Assembly: GCA_019637355.1 (NCBI GenBank)
Contig: JAHBVT010000001.1
Location: 3,007,192-3,071,191 of the forward strand
DNA length: 64,000 nt
Source: Gemmatimonadaceae bacterium
Lineage (GTDB): Bacteria > Gemmatimonadota > Gemmatimonadetes > Gemmatimonadales > Gemmatimonadaceae
Reading direction: 5' to 3'
Of this stretch, positions 42,344-51,262 are shown one piece after another. Every line of letters begins with the position of its first letter. The first letter of the stretch is position 1. The notes beneath the pieces are model-generated. The model worked only from the letters and a program-made list of their open reading frames with translations, did not search any database and was not told where the DNA came from. The translations under genes were made by a program, and so were the position numbers.

Positions 42344-43208
42344 CGTGGTAGCCCTTGTCCACGTAGAGCGTGGTGCCGGTGATGCCACTGGCGAGGGGTG
42401 AACAGAGGAAGGTCGCCGCGTGGCCGACTTCGACGGCCTCCAGTGCTTCGGGGAGCGGCGTGTTGGACTGGCAGTACTTCACCATATTGTCGATGATGCC
42501 GATCGCGCTGGCGGCGCGCGACGCATAGGGGCCCGCCGAGATGGTATTCACGCGGATGCCGTACTTGCGTCCCGCTTCATACGCGAGCACGCGCGTGTCG
42601 CTCTCGAGCGCGGCCTTGGCCGAGCTCATCCCGCCGCCGTAGCCGGGAATCGCGCGCTCGCTGGCCATATACGTGAGCGAGGCCACGCTGCCGCCGCTGC
42701 GCATCAGCGGCCCGAAGTGCCGCACCATCGAGATCAGCGAGTAGGCGCTGGCGCTCACGGCGGCGAGATAGCCGGCGCGGCTGGTGTCCATCAACGGCTT
42801 CTTGACCTCAGGCCCGTTGGCCAGCGAATGCACGACGATGTCCAGCGGCTTGTCGCCGAAGTCGGCCTGCATCTTCGCGGCGAGGCCGGCGATGGAGAAA
42901 TCGCCGACGTCCTTGTAGCGCTTGCTCTCGCGCAGCTCCTGCGGTGCGTCCTCGAGCGTGTCGAAGACGGCGTCGAGCGGATATATCTTCTCGAAGCTGA
43001 GCAGCGAGCCGTCCTTGAGCTTGCGCGACTCGTCCATCTTCCCGCGTTCGAGCAGGTTGAGGAAGATGTTGAGCGCCGGCGGCCAGGTGGCGACGCAGAC
43101 GGTGGCGCCGGCCTCGATGAGGGCCTTGGCGATGGCAAAGCCGAAGCCGCCGTCATCGGCGACCCCAGCGACGAGGGCACGCTTGCCCGAGAGATCGAGA
43201 GTGAGCAT
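42300..43208 (-). CDS. fabI: Enoyl-[acyl-carrier-protein] reductase, plant/chlamydial-type FabI
   Basis: The 302-residue length and the long insert at about 45-100 ([15 protein letters not shown]...) match plant and chlamydial enoyl reductases rather than the 260-residue E. coli type. The NADH-binding start is [15 protein letters not shown]. The catalytic Tyr190-x7-Lys198 lies in [15 protein letters not shown], with Tyr180 earlier. [17 protein letters not shown] follows. It reduces trans-2-enoyl-ACP in fatty acid elongation. The start at 43208 gives a clean Rossmann N-terminus. It is 43 nt downstream of the Sua5 gene on the same strand. Confidence 0.93.
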   Translation of the reverse strand: MLTLDLSGKRALVAGVADDGGFGFAIAKALIEAGATVCVATWPPALNIFLNLLERGKMDESRKLKDGSLLSFEKIYPLDAVFDTLEDAPQELRESKRYKDVGDFSIAGLAAKMQADFGDKPLDIVVHSLANGPEVKKPLMDTSRAGYLAAVSASAYSLISMVRHFGPLMRSGGSVASLTYMASERAIPGYGGGMSSAKAALESDTRVLAYEAGRKYGIRVNTISAGPYASRAASAIGIIDNMVKYCQSNTPLPEALEAVEVGHAATFLCSPLASGITGTTLYVDKGYHAMGMAVDGATVPSF

Positions 43209-43251
43209 ATGCTGAAATGAAGGGTGCCCGGGCCGCAGGGCAAGGGCACGC

Positions 43252-44262
43252 TCAGCCCGGATGTGCCGCGCGCCGCAGGCGGTCGTGGATGGCATCCCAG
43301 CCGGGGCCCGCCGGCGGACGTTCGATGAGCAGGACTTCGCAGCGCCGTTCGTCGGCTTCGTGCAGGGCATCGTAGAGGCCGGCGGCGTAGCGCGCCGGGT
43401 CGGCGCCCAGCGAGACTCGCATCGTCGGCGTCCACGAAAGCTCGGGCGCGAGCGTGCAGAGCAGTAGGCCCGTTGCGGCGCTCGCGGGCTCGCCCACAAG
43501 CCGCGCCGACAGCTCTGCCGGCTCCAGCAGCTCGACGCGCGCGCGCGGCGCATAGTGCCGCGCCGCCATCCCCGGCGAGGCCTGTGCTGCATCGGCGCGA
43601 GCCGGCGCAGCGCCACGACTCACCGGTCCCACCACGGCCTCGAGCTCCTCGCGCGTGATGCTGCCTGGACGCAGTAACACCGCGCGGCCGCCGCTGACGT
43701 CCACCACGCTGCTCTCGATGCCGACGCGCGTGTGCCCAGCGTCGAGGATGAGATCCACCGCGCCACCGAGCCCGCGCGCCACCTGGGCCGCCGTGACGGG
43801 CGAGACTTCGGTGAAGCGGTTGGCGCTGGGCGCGGCGAGCGGCAGTCCGCAGGCGCGAATCAACGCCAACGCGACCGGATGGTCCGGCACACGCACCCCG
43901 AAGGTGTCGAGCCCAGCCGAGAGCGCTGCCGGAACCGTCGCCTTGCGACGCACGACGAGCGTCAGCGGACCCGGCCAGAACCGTTCAGCCAAGGCCTGCG
44001 CCATCGTCGGCCATTCGGCGGCGAGGCTGCGCGCCTGCGCTGCGTCGGCGACGTGCGCGATCAGCGGATTCTGTGCCGGTCGCCCCTTGGCGGCGTAGAT
44101 GCGCGCGATGCTTTCGGGCGAGAGCGCGTTGCCGGCCAGTCCGTACACCGTCTCCGTCGGCATCGCCACGAGCCCCCCGCGGCGGATGACCTCGGCCGCC
44201 CGCGCGATGACGGCGGCGTCCGGCGCCGCCGCATCCACCGGGACGATGACGGGCGAGCTCAT
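43252..44262 (-). CDS. Sua5/YwlC/TsaC-type threonylcarbamoyl-AMP synthase
   Basis: The 336-residue protein has a YrdC-type N-terminal domain with [33 protein letters not shown] and [12 protein letters not shown], and a C-terminal Sua5 domain ([13 protein letters not shown]). It makes threonylcarbamoyl-AMP from Thr, bicarbonate and ATP for tRNA t6A37. The full two-domain form is the Sua5 type. Its ATG overlaps the M20 gene stop by ATGA, placing a housekeeping tRNA gene in an amino-acid operon. Confidence 0.94.
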   Translation of the reverse strand: MSSPVIVPVDAAAPDAAVIARAAEVIRRGGLVAMPTETVYGLAGNALSPESIARIYAAKGRPAQNPLIAHVADAAQARSLAAEWPTMAQALAERFWPGPLTLVVRRKATVPAALSAGLDTFGVRVPDHPVALALIRACGLPLAAPSANRFTEVSPVTAAQVARGLGGAVDLILDAGHTRVGIESSVVDVSGGRAVLLRPGSITREELEAVVGPVSRGAAPARADAAQASPGMAARHYAPRARVELLEPAELSARLVGEPASAATGLLLCTLAPELSWTPTMRVSLGADPARYAAGLYDALHEADERRCEVLLIERPPAGPGWDAIHDRLRRAAHPG

Positions 44263-45455
44263 CCGCCTCGTAGTGCGCGGCTCGCGGTGCGCGCGCACTC
44301 GGCGAGGATCGCGGCGGCCACGAAGAGCGCGTCTTCGTCGGGATCGAAGCGCGGCGTGTGCACACCGGCGCGCGGCCGCCCTTCGCGCCAGGTCCCGATG
44401 CGCATAAAGCAGCCTTCCACACGTTCAGTGTAGAACGCGAAGTCCTCGCCGCCCATATTCGCCACCGGCAACGTGTGCAGTGATTCCGCACCGAGCAATG
44501 CCGCGGCGGCATCCTGCGCCCAGGCGGCGGCGCGCAGGCCGTTGAGCAGCGGCGGTGTGCCTTCGGATAGCTTCACTTCGGCCGTGAGCCGGTGCGCCGT
44601 CGCGACGGCGTGGGCGAGGCGTTCGAGCTCTTCGCAGAGCAGCGCGCGCGAGCCCGGCGTCGTGGCGCGGATGGTGCCGGTGCAGCGTGCGGTCTCCGGA
44701 ATCACGTTCGGCGCCGAACCGGCCTCGAACTGGCCGACGGAGATCACGCCGGGCAGGGCAGGGTCGAGCCGCCGCGAGACGATCGTCTGCACGTCGCTGA
44801 CGAAGGCCGCCATCCCGACGATCGGGTCGAGCGTGTCTTGCGGCCGCGCGCCGTGGCCGCCGCGTCCGGTGAAGACGATCTCGAAAGTGTCTGTGCTGGC
44901 TGCCAGCGCGCCGGCCGTGGCGACGAGTTCGCCAACGCTGTAGCGCCAGTCGACGTGCCCGCCGAAGATCGCCCCGACGCCCTCCAGCGCGCCCTCGGCG
45001 ATCATCCGCGCGGCGCCCTCGCCGACTTCTTCTGCGGGCTGGAGGAACAGACGCACTTCGCCGAGGGCCGGTTGCCGCGCGAGCAGCAAGCCCGCGCCGA
45101 CAGTCCAAGCGGCGTGCATATCGTGGCCGCAGGCGTGCATCACGCCCTCGTGCATCGAGGTCCAAGGCTGGCCGCTGGCTTCTTGGATCGGGAGCGCGTC
45201 GATGTCGCCGCGCAGGGCCACGGCCGGTCCGTCGGGATTGACGCCGGGGATCCGCGCTACCAAGCCCGTGTCGGCGATCGCGGTGATGTCGGTGATGCCG
45301 ACGTCGAGCAGGGCCTCGCGCAGGCGCTGCTGCGTCTGCCGCTCCTGCCACGAGAGTTCGGGTCGTCGGTGCAGCGAGCGTCGCAGCTCGATGAGGAACT
45401 TGCGATCGGCGTCGGTGAACTGGTCGGCGACTGCTGTGGGCAGGGTCGGGGTCAC
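44259..45455 (-). CDS. M20 family amidohydrolase (N-acyl-amino-acid deacylase type)
   Basis: A 398-residue M20/hippurate hydrolase-like protein. Metal and active-site blocks are LRGDIDALPI, HACGHDMHAA, FLQPAEEVGEGA, GGHVDWRY, TGRGGHGARP and NMGGEDFAFY, all present. The family deacylates N-acyl amino acids. Its place after the racemase and GNAT genes fits the L-selective desuccinylase of the D- to L-amino-acid pathway. Overlaps both neighbours by ATGA. Confidence 0.92.
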   Translation of the reverse strand: MTPTLPTAVADQFTDADRKFLIELRRSLHRRPELSWQERQTQQRLREALLDVGITDITAIADTGLVARIPGVNPDGPAVALRGDIDALPIQEASGQPWTSMHEGVMHACGHDMHAAWTVGAGLLLARQPALGEVRLFLQPAEEVGEGAARMIAEGALEGVGAIFGGHVDWRYSVGELVATAGALAASTDTFEIVFTGRGGHGARPQDTLDPIVGMAAFVSDVQTIVSRRLDPALPGVISVGQFEAGSAPNVIPETARCTGTIRATTPGSRALLCEELERLAHAVATAHRLTAEVKLSEGTPPLLNGLRAAAWAQDAAAALLGAESLHTLPVANMGGEDFAFYTERVEGCFMRIGTWREGRPRAGVHTPRFDPDEDALFVAAAILAECARTASRALRGG

Positions 45456-46573
45456 GCGCGGAGCTCCTCGGTGCGGACCGTCAGGGCCCGGATGCGTTCT
45501 TCGTCAACGGCGACGCCGAGTCCCGGCGCCGCCAGCGGTACGTCAACCATTCCCTGCGCGTCCATCGTCCACTCGGGCGTGACGACGTCCTGCGCCCAGT
45601 AGCGGCGGCTCGGCGAGAGGTCGCCGGGCAGCGTGAAGTTCGGCAGCGAGGCCAGCGCGACGTTGTAGGCGCGCCCGATCCCGCTCTCCAGCATCCCGCC
45701 GCACCAGACCGGAATGGCGTGCTCCTCGCAAAAGTCGTGGATGGCCAGGCTCTGCGCGAAGCCGCCGACGCGGCCGGGCTTGACGTTGATGATGCGGCCG
45801 GCGCGCAGCGCGACCATATCCTGCGCCCGTTCGAGCGAGGTAATCGACTCGTCGAGGCACAGCGGTGTCCGTAGCCGCTTCTGCAGCTCGGCGTGCCGCA
45901 CGATGTCGTCGTGCGCGAGCGGTTGCTCGATCATCATCAGGTTCAGGGCATCGAGTTGGGCGAGGCGGTCGGCATCGGCCAGCGTATACGCGTTGTTCGC
46001 GTCGGCCATCAGGTGCGCTTCGTCACCGACGGCGTGCCGTACGGCCGCCACCCATTCGACGTCGCAGCCAGGCATAATCTTGATCTTGACCTTCTGGTAC
46101 CCCGCCGCCACCGATCGGGTCGCCTTCTCCACCAGCGTCGCGATGTTCGGCTGGATGCCGAGCGAGATGCCGGTGGCGATCTGCGTGCGCGTGCCGCCGA
46201 GCAGGCGCGCGAGCGGCAGCCCAGCCTGCAGCGCGGCCAGCGACCAGCAGCCCATCTCGAGCGCGGCCTTGGCCATCTGGTGTCCGCGCACGTCCTGCTC
46301 GAGCAGTTCGTGCACCGCCGTGTGCGCGACCGGCTTGCCGAGCAGGCGCGGCGCGAGGAATCGCACCAGGGTCGGCCAGGCGGTGTCGATGGTCTCCGAC
46401 GAATAATTGGGCGCGTCATCCACCACGCTCTCCGCCCAGGCCATCGCACCGTCGCGGTCGTAGAGCTCTACGAGCAGGATGCGACGGTCGCTCCACACGC
46501 CGGACGAAATGCGGAACGGCTCCACCAGCGGGAGGCGGATTTCGCGGAGGACGATGCGGTCGAGCGTGATCAC
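45452..46573 (-). CDS. Enolase-superfamily N-acylamino acid racemase / o-succinylbenzoate synthase (NSAR/OSBS)
   Basis: A 373-residue MenC-type enzyme. The KxK base pair is K163/K165 (KVKIKI), metal ligands are D191, E216 and D241, and the opposite base is K265 (NVKPGRVGG). Positions closely follow the Amycolatopsis NSAR. This subfamily can be OSBS in menaquinone synthesis or a racemase of N-succinyl amino acids. No menaquinone gene is nearby, and the flanking GNAT and M20 genes favour the racemase role. Overlaps the M20 and GNAT genes by ATGA. Confidence 0.92.
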   Translation of the reverse strand: MITLDRIVLREIRLPLVEPFRISSGVWSDRRILLVELYDRDGAMAWAESVVDDAPNYSSETIDTAWPTLVRFLAPRLLGKPVAHTAVHELLEQDVRGHQMAKAALEMGCWSLAALQAGLPLARLLGGTRTQIATGISLGIQPNIATLVEKATRSVAAGYQKVKIKIMPGCDVEWVAAVRHAVGDEAHLMADANNAYTLADADRLAQLDALNLMMIEQPLAHDDIVRHAELQKRLRTPLCLDESITSLERAQDMVALRAGRIINVKPGRVGGFAQSLAIHDFCEEHAIPVWCGGMLESGIGRAYNVALASLPNFTLPGDLSPSRRYWAQDVVTPEWTMDAQGMVDVPLAAPGLGVAVDEERIRALTVRTEELRA

Positions 46574-47349
46574 GGCTGCGTCCGGCTCAGGAGATAGCGG
46601 CCACCGTCGTCGTCGGCGAGGAAGCCGAGCACGCGGTAGCCGCGCGGGAGATAATGCGTGAACGCGCGTCGCGTGGCCGCACGCCAGCGGCGGGCGCTCG
46701 CGATGTCGTTGCGCACCAAGGCATAGATGTCGCGCGGCACGCGCACCACTACCTGCGGGGCCTCGGCCAACGGGAGCTCCGCGGCGTCGGCACCGACCAC
46801 CAGCGGCGCGTCGTCCGGGATTGTCGCGAGCGCTGGGGCGCCCTGCGTCTCATCCACGGGCCAGGCCACGATGAAGCGATCGGTCGGCATATCGCCCTGC
46901 AGCGGCGAGTTGGTGGTCTCACCGTACATCGATTCCACATACTCGGCGGCGCGGGCGCCCAATCGCGTGAGGTTCAGGTGGGCGTTGCGCGCGACGAGTG
47001 GATCGAAGGTCCAATGGATGAACTCGACGCCAAGCGTTCGGCAATGCTCGCGCTGGAAAGCCTTCAGGCGCTCGCCCACGTGGTGCCCGCGCGCATCGGG
47101 ATGCACCGCGAGCATATCGGACCAATGGGCGAGGCGGCCGTCGCGCAACCCGCTCATCCCGAGCACGAAGCCGAGCATCTTGCCGTCCTCGGCGAAGGCA
47201 CCGGCGCAGATGCCGCCCAGCTTCTGCATCACGATGAGAATGGCGGGCGGGATTTTATCAGCATAACCGACGCCCCAGATGAGTTCCTGGAGTGCAACAC
47301 ACTGGGTGCGGTCAGCGTGGCTTTCGAAGTGGCGGATCTCGTAATGCAC
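46570..47349 (-). CDS. GNAT acyltransferase of the COG3375 type (predicted amino-acid N-succinyltransferase)
   Basis: A 259-residue protein from GTG 47349. It has a GNAT core with LAVHPDARGHHVGERLKAF (acyl-CoA loop) after MLGFVLGMSG, then FIHWTFDPLVARNAHLNLTRLGARAAEYVE, typical of COG3375. In Geobacillus kaustophilus a GNAT protein in an analogous operon succinylates D-amino acids. The frame continues upstream to 47385 but only through heptad repeat DNA, so the GTG was chosen. No clear Shine-Dalgarno precedes it. First gene of the GNAT-NSAR-M20-Sua5 run. Confidence 0.85.
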   Translation of the reverse strand: MHYEIRHFESHADRTQCVALQELIWGVGYADKIPPAILIVMQKLGGICAGAFAEDGKMLGFVLGMSGLRDGRLAHWSDMLAVHPDARGHHVGERLKAFQREHCRTLGVEFIHWTFDPLVARNAHLNLTRLGARAAEYVESMYGETTNSPLQGDMPTDRFIVAWPVDETQGAPALATIPDDAPLVVGADAAELPLAEAPQVVVRVPRDIYALVRNDIASARRWRAATRRAFTHYLPRGYRVLGFLADDDGGRYLLSRTQP

Positions 47350-47354
47350 AAAAG

Positions 47355-47381
47355 GACGGAGGACGGAAGACGGAAGCGGAA
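47355..47381. repeat. GACGGA(A/G) heptad array
   Basis: Units GACGGAG, GACGGAA, GACGGAA and a short GCGGAA, starting five bases upstream of the GNAT start codon. The same unit as at 32472-32495 and 52990-53073. Confidence 0.7.
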
Positions 47382-47409
47382 GCACGGCGCCCCAGCTAAA
47401 CTAGGCGCT

Positions 47410-48240
47410 ATGCAATGGGTTCGCATTGGGGCATTCGCGTGGCTGCTCGTGCTGGCACCGACGGCGGTAGCCGAGGCGCAGGCTTCGACGGACAGTGCGC
47501 CGCCGCCGCCCTCGCCGGCGTTCAGCTGGCCGGAGGTGAAGGGGTTCTCGGCCACCTTCGCGCTGGGCGGGCTCGCCTACCTCGCGGACCAAGGCGCGCG
47601 CGACGCCGTGCGGGCGAGCGGTCCCCAGGGCTCGGCGGCGCTCGATGGCCTGACCGCGTACGGAAATGCCTTCGGGCAGCCGGGAGTGGTCGTCGCCGGA
47701 GTGCTCCTGTACGGTGGCGGTCTGGTGGCCAAGCGTCCGGTCGTCGCGTCAACGGGATTCCGGGCGCTGGAGGCCATCGCCGTGAGTGGTGTCGTGACCT
47801 CGGGGCTCAAGGGCATCCTTGGACGCGCGCGTCCCGCCGTTGCGCCTGATGCGCCAGATGATTGGCAGTTCGCGCGCGGGATGCGCGTTAAAGGGGGCGA
47901 CTATCAATCGATGCCCTCCGGACACTCGACCGCCGCCTTCGCGTTCGCCACGGCCGTGACGCTCGATGTCCGCCGTCGCGCGCCGCAGCACGCGCGGTGG
48001 GTCGGGGCGCTGAGCTACGCGTCAGCGCTCAGCACCGCCTACGCCCGGATGCACGACGACCGCCATTGGCTCAGCGACGTCACTGTCGGCGCCGGCATCG
48101 GAATCGTGACGGCAATGGCGATTGACCGCTGGCACGCCACACGTCGCGACGATCCCATCGACGGGTTCTTCCTGCGCCCGCTGATCGCCGCTTCGCCCCA
48201 CGGCGGGGCGATGCTCGGCGTGTCGATCCACACCCGATGA
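47410..48240 (+). CDS. PAP2 family phosphatase, exported or membrane-bound
   Basis: The 276-residue protein has a signal-like N-terminus (LVLAPTAVAEAQA). The three PAP2 motifs are KGILGRARP, SMPSGHS and ARMHDDRHWLSDV, with the catalytic His residues in place. The family dephosphorylates lipid phosphates such as undecaprenyl-PP or phosphatidic acid at the outer face of the inner membrane. Overlaps the 2H-phosphoesterase gene by ATGA. Confidence 0.92.
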   Translation: MQWVRIGAFAWLLVLAPTAVAEAQASTDSAPPPPSPAFSWPEVKGFSATFALGGLAYLADQGARDAVRASGPQGSAALDGLTAYGNAFGQPGVVVAGVLLYGGGLVAKRPVVASTGFRALEAIAVSGVVTSGLKGILGRARPAVAPDAPDDWQFARGMRVKGGDYQSMPSGHSTAAFAFATAVTLDVRRRAPQHARWVGALSYASALSTAYARMHDDRHWLSDVTVGAGIGIVTAMAIDRWHATRRDDPIDGFFLRPLIAASPHGGAMLGVSIHTR

Positions 48241-48761
48241 ACAGCGGCATCTTCATCACTGCCGAGCTCGAGGGCGAACTCGCGGCGCAGATTCACGCGC
48301 TGCAGATGGAGTTCGACCCGAAGATGGCGCGCGCCTTGCCGCCGCACATTACGCTCACGGGTTCGTCCGGCGCCGGGCCGTTGCCGCCGGAGCTCTCGGT
48401 GGCGGAGCTGAAGGCGGCGATCATCCCCGTGACGGAGCGATTTGCTCCGGTGACGCTCGTGTTCGGCGCGCCCGAGCGGTTCATCGGGCGCAACATCGTC
48501 TCGCTGCGGCTGGACCCGCACGGTCCGCTGCGCGCGCTGCACGAGGCCCTCAAGGGCTGTGGGCTCCCCTTCCAGCCGGCGCGCTGGCCGTTTACGCCGC
48601 ACTGCACGCTCAACTTGTATCCCGAGCTGACGCAGGAGCGCTTGCGCAAGATGCTCGCCGTGCGCATCAGCGAGCCGTTCACGATCCGTCGCTTGCACGT
48701 GTATCACACACGGGAGCCGCAGGCTCCGCGGTTGTTGTTCGAGGCGCCGCTGCTCGGCTAG
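48237..48761 (+). CDS. 2H phosphoesterase / 2'-5' RNA ligase family protein
   Basis: A 174-residue protein with the two H-x-T-x motifs of the 2H superfamily, PHITLTG (about residue 37) and PHCTLNL (about 122), which form the active site. Family members cleave or make 2'-5' or cyclic phosphodiester bonds in RNA or nucleotides. The ATG overlaps the PAP2 stop. The substrate is unknown. Confidence 0.88.
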   Translation: MNSGIFITAELEGELAAQIHALQMEFDPKMARALPPHITLTGSSGAGPLPPELSVAELKAAIIPVTERFAPVTLVFGAPERFIGRNIVSLRLDPHGPLRALHEALKGCGLPFQPARWPFTPHCTLNLYPELTQERLRKMLAVRISEPFTIRRLHVYHTREPQAPRLLFEAPLLG

Positions 48762-48776
48762 CGCATCGGGACTGCC

Positions 48777-48801
48777 ACGGGCGCGCGGCCCGCGCGCCCG
48801 T
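48777..48801. terminator. Bidirectional GC hairpin terminator
   Basis: A perfect 11-bp inverted repeat (48777-48787 and 48791-48801) with loop GCC lies between the convergent 2H-phosphoesterase and TlpA-like genes. No T-tract follows. Confidence 0.7.
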
Positions 48802-48807
48802 CGTGCC

Positions 48808-49317
48808 TCAAGGCCGCAGCGCGCGCTGCACCGCCGAGTCGATGTCCTGATCACCACCCACGCCGCCGTAGATCACCTTACCGCTGCCGTCGAGCACCAC
48901 CACATAGCTCGTCGCCGGCACGTCATAGTTGGTGACCGCCTGACCACGCCGGTCATAGAAATGCGTGAACCCGCGCAGATGCTCAGCCACGTAGCGCCGC
49001 ACGCGCTCGGGCGATTGGTTCACGCTTACCGCCACTCCCACGAAGCGCACGCGATCACCATAGCGGCGCTGTGCGGCTTCCATCGCCGGCTCGAGCTGAC
49101 GGCAGGACGGGCACCACGTGGCCCAGAACTCGATCACCGTCGGCTTGCCTCCGCCGATAACGGAGCTGAGGTTCGCGGCAGCGCCATCGAGCGTCTCGAC
49201 CGCGGCGGCGGGACCGAGCGTACCGAGCGGAAGGCCGGTGTCTTGCGCACCGGCCGTCGCGGCCGTGCAGAGAAGGAGCGCGCCAAGCGCGCGTCGGAGC
49301 ATCGTCAGCGTCTTCAT
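48808..49317 (-). CDS. TlpA/thioredoxin-like periplasmic oxidoreductase
   Basis: A 169-residue protein with signal peptide (LLLCTAATAGAQ) and active site C69-P-S-C72 in EFWATWCPSC. A cis-Pro context lies in VPATSYVVVLDG. It is reduced by a membrane partner and delivers electrons to periplasmic disulfides. Its ATG overlaps the CcdA stop (TGATG), pairing it with the electron donor. Confidence 0.93.
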   Translation of the reverse strand: MKTLTMLRRALGALLLCTAATAGAQDTGLPLGTLGPAAAVETLDGAAANLSSVIGGGKPTVIEFWATWCPSCRQLEPAMEAAQRRYGDRVRFVGVAVSVNQSPERVRRYVAEHLRGFTHFYDRRGQAVTNYDVPATSYVVVLDGSGKVIYGGVGGDQDIDSAVQRALRP

Positions 49318-50033
49318 CAGAACAGCAGCTTCCCCATTTCAATGAGATAGTACTCGGCTACCGCGAGCATCACGACGCCGAAGCCCTTCTTCACCCAGTT
49401 CATCCACGCGCCGGCGCGCGGCAGGCGGGCCAACGCGCCACTCGAGAGCCCGACGACCACAAGCAGCGTGCACATCCCGAGCGAGAACACCAAGAGATAC
49501 ACGAAACCCAGCGTAGGGCTCCCTTGCGTCCCTACCCACGTGAGGATGGCGGCCATCACCGGCGCCCCGCAGGGCGCGGCGACGAGCCCGGACATCGCAC
49601 CCATAACGAGGGCGCCGCTCACGCGTCCGGCCGTGCCCGCTGTGGCGGCGCGTGCCTGCCACGAGGCCGGCAGACGGATGGGAATCACGTCGAACATCGC
49701 CAGCGCAGCGAGGATCAGCACGTTGGCCATCGCGAAGTACAGCCACGGGTTGGTGCTGATGGTGCCGAACATCGTGCCCGTCACGCCGGCGATGATGCCG
49801 AGCGTGGAATAGACGGCGGCCAGACCCACCACATACGCCAGCGTCAGCAGCAGCGTGCGCCCTCGGGGCGGCTTCGCGTCCCCGACCGTCTGCCCGCCGA
49901 CGATGGCAGCAGTAATCGGGATCATCGGGTAGATGCAGGGATTCAGGCTCGTGAACACGCCCGCGAGGAAGACCAGCCCGAGCGCAGTGAGCGGGCTGGA
50001 CGAGAGTTGGGCGGAGATGCCGGTGAAGTCCAC
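49317..50033 (-). CDS. CcdA/DsbD-type transmembrane thiol electron transporter
   Basis: A 238-residue membrane protein with about six helices. The redox cysteines lie in FTSLNPCIYP (C33) and LVAAPCGAPV (about 154), each near the centre of a helix, as in CcdA. It moves electrons from cytoplasmic thioredoxin to periplasmic TlpA-like proteins, here the adjacent gene. Used in cytochrome c maturation or disulfide repair. Confidence 0.93.
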   Translation of the reverse strand: MDFTGISAQLSSSPLTALGLVFLAGVFTSLNPCIYPMIPITAAIVGGQTVGDAKPPRGRTLLLTLAYVVGLAAVYSTLGIIAGVTGTMFGTISTNPWLYFAMANVLILAALAMFDVIPIRLPASWQARAATAGTAGRVSGALVMGAMSGLVAAPCGAPVMAAILTWVGTQGSPTLGFVYLLVFSLGMCTLLVVVGLSSGALARLPRAGAWMNWVKKGFGVVMLAVAEYYLIEMGKLLF

Positions 50034-50045
50034 GAATCGATTCGG

Positions 50046-51119
50046 TCAGGGCGCGGCGACGAGGCCGGTGATGACGAGCGGAATGCCGGCTTGCACGGGC
50101 CCGGCCCTACGAAGATGCAACACGAGCCCGCCGTCTGGGCTGCGGACGGCTGACTCCACCCCCGACGAACTCCGCAGCCAGCCGGCTGGTTCGCCGGGGC
50201 GCAGGCTCTCGCTGGGTGTCGTCGCCGGACGCCAAGTGCCGTCGATCGCCGCGGTCACGACGGCACGGCGGGCCAGCAGGGTCGGCGCGTGCGCTTGGGT
50301 CGCGGGCGTCGCCGTAGGCATCGCTGCTTCCTCCAGCATCCCGAGCGAGGCCAGCACCCGCTGCGCCCCTTCGACGAACGCCGCCGTCGCTCGAGCGTCC
50401 TCGCGCGCGGCTCCGCGTTCAAAGACAGTGATGGCCGGCACACCGCTCAGATGCGCAGCCGTCTGCAAGAAGCGCGACTCGGCGAGGTCGCGCGGCCCGC
50501 CTTCGTCCCAGACGATGGTCGGCGTCGCCCAGACAGCCGCGAGCGCGCGCGCCGCCGAGTCTACGCGCGGGTCGAGGCCGGGGCGTGCCGCGTAGGCGAA
50601 AGCGCCGACGGCTTCGTCGCCATCGGAACCGTGCAAGTCCACGAGGTAGTCCGCCTGCGCGACGACCTCGCGCAACAGGCGCGCGGCCAGCCGCTCGGTC
50701 GGGCGGCCGTCGGGATTGCCGGGAAACACCCGGTTGAGGTTGAGGGAGTCGTCGGGCGAGACCTGGGCGAGCCCGGCAGCGAAGCCTGCGGCATTCGCCG
50801 GCGCGACGAGCAGCACGCGGCCGCGGCGTAGGCGGCCTGGTAGGAGCAGCCGAAGCGAGTCCACGGCGTGTACCGCCGCGACCTTCCCGCCGTGGACGCC
50901 GGCGACGAAGGCGACCGTCGGTCCAGCGGCCGGACCCGTGATCGCGGTCACGGGCAGCGCAGGAGCCGGCGGGTAGCGTTGCTCGGGCGTCCCGGTGCAG
51001 GCGGCGCCGGCCAGGACGATCCAAACCGCCAGCAGCCGGGTATACGCCTGAAACGAGAAGCGCCGCTCGCGCGTCCCTGTGGCAACCCCGTTCCGGAGAC
51101 ATCCCGTGTTCAGCCGCAT
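50046..51119 (-). CDS. Lipoprotein of the succinylglutamate desuccinylase/aspartoacylase (M14-like) type
   Basis: The 357-residue frame has a lipobox LAGAACTG (Cys near 41). Metal-site landmarks are GVHGGKVAAVHAVD, where the usual HGxE glutamate is a lysine, NLNRVFPGNPDG (a strong family block), YLVDLHGSD and ITVFERG. It may deacylate or hydrolyse a small amide, but the missing zinc-ligand Glu questions that. The only in-frame ATG before the signal is 51119, which overlaps the small ORF on the other strand by 14 bases, so the start is uncertain. Ends 12 nt before the CcdA gene on the same strand. Confidence 0.75.
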   Translation of the reverse strand: MRLNTGCLRNGVATGTRERRFSFQAYTRLLAVWIVLAGAACTGTPEQRYPPAPALPVTAITGPAAGPTVAFVAGVHGGKVAAVHAVDSLRLLLPGRLRRGRVLLVAPANAAGFAAGLAQVSPDDSLNLNRVFPGNPDGRPTERLAARLLREVVAQADYLVDLHGSDGDEAVGAFAYAARPGLDPRVDSAARALAAVWATPTIVWDEGGPRDLAESRFLQTAAHLSGVPAITVFERGAAREDARATAAFVEGAQRVLASLGMLEEAAMPTATPATQAHAPTLLARRAVVTAAIDGTWRPATTPSESLRPGEPAGWLRSSSGVESAVRSPDGGLVLHLRRAGPVQAGIPLVITGLVAAP

Positions 51120-51219
51120 CCGTGGAATGTATGAGGCCCTGACCCAGACCCTCGAGGCAAGCTGGCTGCCGCTGGTGGTGGGCTTGGCGGTCGTCGCGGT
51201 GCTGGCACGGGTGACCTGA
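51106..51219 (+). CDS. Small single-pass membrane protein candidate (37 aa)
   Basis: GTG 51106 is eight bases after GGAG (51094-51097). The 37 residues have a charged start (FSRIRGMYEALTQ), then one hydrophobic segment (WLPLVVGLAVVAVLARVT). It lies before ettA and faces away from the desuccinylase-like gene. I do not recognise the sequence. Evidence is the Shine-Dalgarno plus a clean transmembrane pattern. Confidence 0.4.
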   Translation: MFSRIRGMYEALTQTLEASWLPLVVGLAVVAVLARVT

Positions 51220-51262
51220 CGGGTCGGCGGGCCGCCGACCGGGGCGGCGCGAGTATCTTTCA

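Noticed and set aside
45452-46573. menC in menaquinone synthesis
   Set aside because: No other men gene is in the window, and overlapping GNAT and M20 genes match the racemase pathway better; OSBS side activity is still possible.
47355-47381. Heptad arrays as a CRISPR
   Set aside because: Units are seven bases and directly adjacent, with no spacers and no cas genes.
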